DNA of 9,484 bases from UBA1049 sp964522305 (GTDB lineage: Bacteria; Bacillota; Clostridia; Oscillospirales; CAG-382): NCBI GenBank assembly GCA_964522305.1, contig CAZFVM010000048.1, positions 1-9,484 of the forward strand. The letters run 5' to 3'. The position numbers and the translations under genes are program-made. Below the pieces are notes generated by a model, which ran no database searches, was not told the origin of the DNA, and saw only the letters and a list, made by a program, of their open reading frames with translations. This document shows positions 7,495 through 9,484 of this stretch, piece by piece (positions within the stretch are counted from its first letter, which is position 1; every line of letters begins with the position of its first letter).

Positions 7495-8514
7495 TTAAAA
7501 ATCTTCCTTTAGTATGCTATGTAGTAATTGGCTGACACTATATAAGTCATCTTTAAAAACAACGCAAGAAGGGGAGTGGATATACCTGGTTGGTGCAGAT
7601 ATAGCCAAAACCTTAGCGCCGACTTGATACTGAAACGCCCGAGCTTCATTGCCGCCTGCAATAACGTTTTTCACTTGAATTGTTATATTGTTCTTATTAG
7701 CAACTGACTCTACCAAATCAATCAGCGATTCATCAAAGACCGTACCGCCGTCCGCAAGAGAAACTACAGCTCCGCTACCCAAAACACAGGCTTTATCTTC
7801 CGGTGGCGTTGCGCCGACATCGTTAGCTGTCGTAGATTCTATAACTATTACAATATCAGGTTTCAAACTTTCTGCGATAATACAAGCGCCGTCCAGCCCT
7901 GTTTCTTCACAGGTAGTGAAGGCGAAATAGGTGTCAAACAAAAGTGAAGAGTTTATAATATCCATAAGCATGGCGCAGCCGAATCTATCATCTACGGCTT
8001 TTGACTTGATATAACCCTGGCCAAATTCAAAATATTCGGAGTCAAAACAAAAATAATCACCTATTTGTATATCTTCACTTTGGGGTTTCGAATCGTTTCC
8101 GATGTCTATATATAAATCCTCGAATTTGGATGGTCTTCCAATCTCGGAGCGTTGTTGCAAGTGAATTGGTTTTGCCAAAATAGTACCATAAATACTACCT
8201 TTGCAGAAAACAACTCTTTTTCCTATAGCAATATAAGGATTCATTCCACCTACGGGCGCAAAACGAATCAGTCCATCTTTAGAGATATATGTAACCATAA
8301 ACCCAACTTCATCCATATGGGCGGATAATAGAACTTTTTTGTTTCTTTTATGTTTTCCTTTTTTGAATGCCAAAATGTTGCCTTTACTGTCAACAGAAAA
8401 CTCGCATTTTGCTTTATTTAAGTCATTGATAATTACAGCGCGTATTTCATCCTCTAACCCGGAAGGAGAATTGCATTGACAATATCGTTTTAAATTATCC
8501 AAGATTAATTGCAT
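7495..8514 (-). CDS. M42 family metallo-aminopeptidase (TET-type), active site complete
   Basis: A cytosolic dinuclear metal aminopeptidase of the M42 family (COG1363), members of which form dodecameric tetrahedral (TET) particles that trim short peptides. Some relatives are misannotated as cellulase or endoglucanase M. The 339 residues are normal length. All expected active-site residues are visible: AHMDE (H66 ligand, D68), KAVDDR (D175 bridging ligand), CEETG (E203 general base, E204 ligand), VIESTT (E226 in the position usually Asp or Glu) and RYIHSP (H313 ligand). The insert domain between residues about 75 and 165, which forms contacts in TET complexes, is present. AGGAGG (8526-8521) lies six bases before the ATG, inside the end of the preceding gene. 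One base separates it from each neighbour, so it is the middle of a coupled three-M42 run. Exact peptide preference cannot be read from sequence alone. Confidence 0.95.
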   Translation of the reverse strand: MQLILDNLKRYCQCNSPSGLEDEIRAVIINDLNKAKCEFSVDSKGNILAFKKGKHKRNKKVLLSAHMDEVGFMVTYISKDGLIRFAPVGGMNPYIAIGKRVVFCKGSIYGTILAKPIHLQQRSEIGRPSKFEDLYIDIGNDSKPQSEDIQIGDYFCFDSEYFEFGQGYIKSKAVDDRFGCAMLMDIINSSLLFDTYFAFTTCEETGLDGACIIAESLKPDIVIVIESTTANDVGATPPEDKACVLGSGAVVSLADGGTVFDESLIDLVESVANKNNITIQVKNVIAGGNEARAFQYQVGAKVLAISAPTRYIHSPSCVVFKDDLYSVSQLLHSILKEDF

Positions 8515-8515
8515 T

Positions 8516-9484
8516 TCAGCCCTCCTGTAATGATACTATTATCTCGCGCAGAAGCTTTGTAGTGGATTCTAAGTCGAAAAGGGAAGCGATTTCGTTTGGT
8601 GTGTGCATGTTCTTTATCGGTATCGAAATCAAAGCAGTCGGAACCCCATGTAAAGTGCGTTCTATCCAATCGGCATTGGTATCTGTTTTGTTAGGTTCTG
8701 CCACGATTTGAAACGGTATATCGGCTTTGGTTGATAGGTCGATAACTTTGTTTGTGAAAGCTCTGTTTGTCTTTGAAGAATAGCTAATACTCGGACCGTG
8801 ATTTAGCAATACGGATTTTCTGTGCTCCTTCAGCCCGGGAATATAAGCAACGGTTGTGTCAACTACCAAAACAAAATCAAGTTTTGAATCCGGTTTTAGA
8901 CTCTTGATTCCTTGTTTTGTTGTTTCTTCCTGAGAAGAGAACAGAACAATTATATCAAGATTACTTAAAGTATCACTAAAGCTTTTTATTGCCGAAAGCA
9001 CAGCAGTAATTCCCAATCTGTTATCAAAAGACCTGCCGCTGACAACATTGTTTTTCATTCTTCTAAATTCGGAAGAAAAAGATACAACATCTCCCACGGC
9101 TATGTCGGATAATTCTTCTTTGTTGTTTTGTCCCACATCTATATAAAGGTGGTCTAAACTTAAATTATCGGTGCTCGCAAGCTTTTGCAAATGAGGAGGA
9201 ACTGAAGTAAAGACACCCTTAAAATCCTTCTTGCCATGAACAGTTACAGTGCTTGCAGGAAGAATACCCGGGTCAATAAGTCCAAGGTTAATAACTTTAA
9301 GAAATCCATTATTTAAAACCTCTGATACCATGAACCCTACTTGATCAAAATGGGCGTCTATTAATAAGGTCCTCTTAGAGTTTCCTTTACCAAACAGATA
9401 ACCCAACATATTTCCTGAATTTGTTGTTTCAAGCGTATCGAAATAAGGTGAAACTATTTTCTCTAATTTGGTTAAGCCTTTTTC
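8516..9484 (-). CDS. M42 family metallopeptidase, divergent (N-terminus outside window)
   Basis: 322 visible residues of a second M42 peptidase. The Met at 9409 is not the start: the frame stays open to the window edge, and the residues before it (EKIVSPYFDTLETTNSGN) align with the N-terminal VDSKGNILAF region of the neighbouring M42 protein. About 20 residues are therefore missing. Numbering from that Met, the expected catalytic set is kept: H20 and D22 in DAHFDQ, D129 in SFDNR, E161-E162 in SQEET, D184 in VVDTT, and H269 in NMHTP. Several flanking positions differ from the middle paralog: AHMDE is AHFDQ, DDR is DNR, RYIHS is KNMHT, and the GGxxA loop is NKTDTNA. This suggests an active enzyme with different specificity. 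Its TGA is one base before the next ATG. Promoter and first codons lie beyond the window. Confidence 0.92.
   Translation of the reverse strand, partial: EKGLTKLEKIVSPYFDTLETTNSGNMLGYLFGKGNSKRTLLIDAHFDQVGFMVSEVLNNGFLKVINLGLIDPGILPASTVTVHGKKDFKGVFTSVPPHLQKLASTDNLSLDHLYIDVGQNNKEELSDIAVGDVVSFSSEFRRMKNNVVSGRSFDNRLGITAVLSAIKSFSDTLSNLDIIVLFSSQEETTKQGIKSLKPDSKLDFVLVVDTTVAYIPGLKEHRKSVLLNHGPSISYSSKTNRAFTNKVIDLSTKADIPFQIVAEPNKTDTNADWIERTLHGVPTALISIPIKNMHTPNEIASLFDLESTTKLLREIIVSLQEG

Noticed and set aside
9407..9409. ATG at 9409 as the start of the first M42 gene
   Set aside because: The frame continues to the window edge, and the upstream residues align with the N-terminal region of the neighbouring M42 protein.

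Overview
The window looks like a gene-dense piece of a low-GC Gram-positive chromosome, most likely a strict anaerobe of the class Clostridia. The evidence is the A/T-rich codon use, the strong GGAGG-type ribosome binding sites, and a gene set typical of that group: a COG2509 flavoprotein, a long-type PurB, DUF1846, a COG4100 lyase and multiple M42 peptidases. No rRNA, tRNA, mobile element or CRISPR array is visible, so the placement rests on protein families and composition only.

The window holds two convergent gene trains with almost no non-coding DNA. The longest gap between genes is 38 bases, so there is no unannotated stretch over 300 bases. The plus-strand train (1-5282) runs: 3' part of a FAD-dependent oxidoreductase, glyA (serine hydroxymethyltransferase), purB (adenylosuccinate lyase), and a DUF1846/UPF0371 protein of unknown function. 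Gaps are 11, 38 and 19 bases, and no terminator is seen between the genes. GlyA makes glycine and methylene-tetrahydrofolate, both of which feed purine synthesis, and PurB acts twice in purine synthesis. That gives the middle of this train a plain metabolic theme.

The minus-strand train (9484 down to 5284) runs: a partial M42 metallopeptidase, a complete canonical M42 metallopeptidase, a third M42-like protein that has lost nearly all metal ligands and the catalytic Glu, and a PLP-dependent COG4100 (methionine gamma-lyase-like) protein. Its junctions are 1 base, 1 base and a 4-base ATGA overlap, so it is almost certainly one translationally coupled operon. The apparent logic is peptide trimming by an M42 (TET-type) assembly linked to breakdown of a sulfur amino acid.

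The stop codons of the two trains are separated by a single base (5283), and no classical terminator is present there. The promoters of both trains lie outside the window. The most interesting signal is the trio of M42 paralogs with graded active-site conservation, including a predicted pseudoenzyme, coupled to a C-S lyase-like gene.
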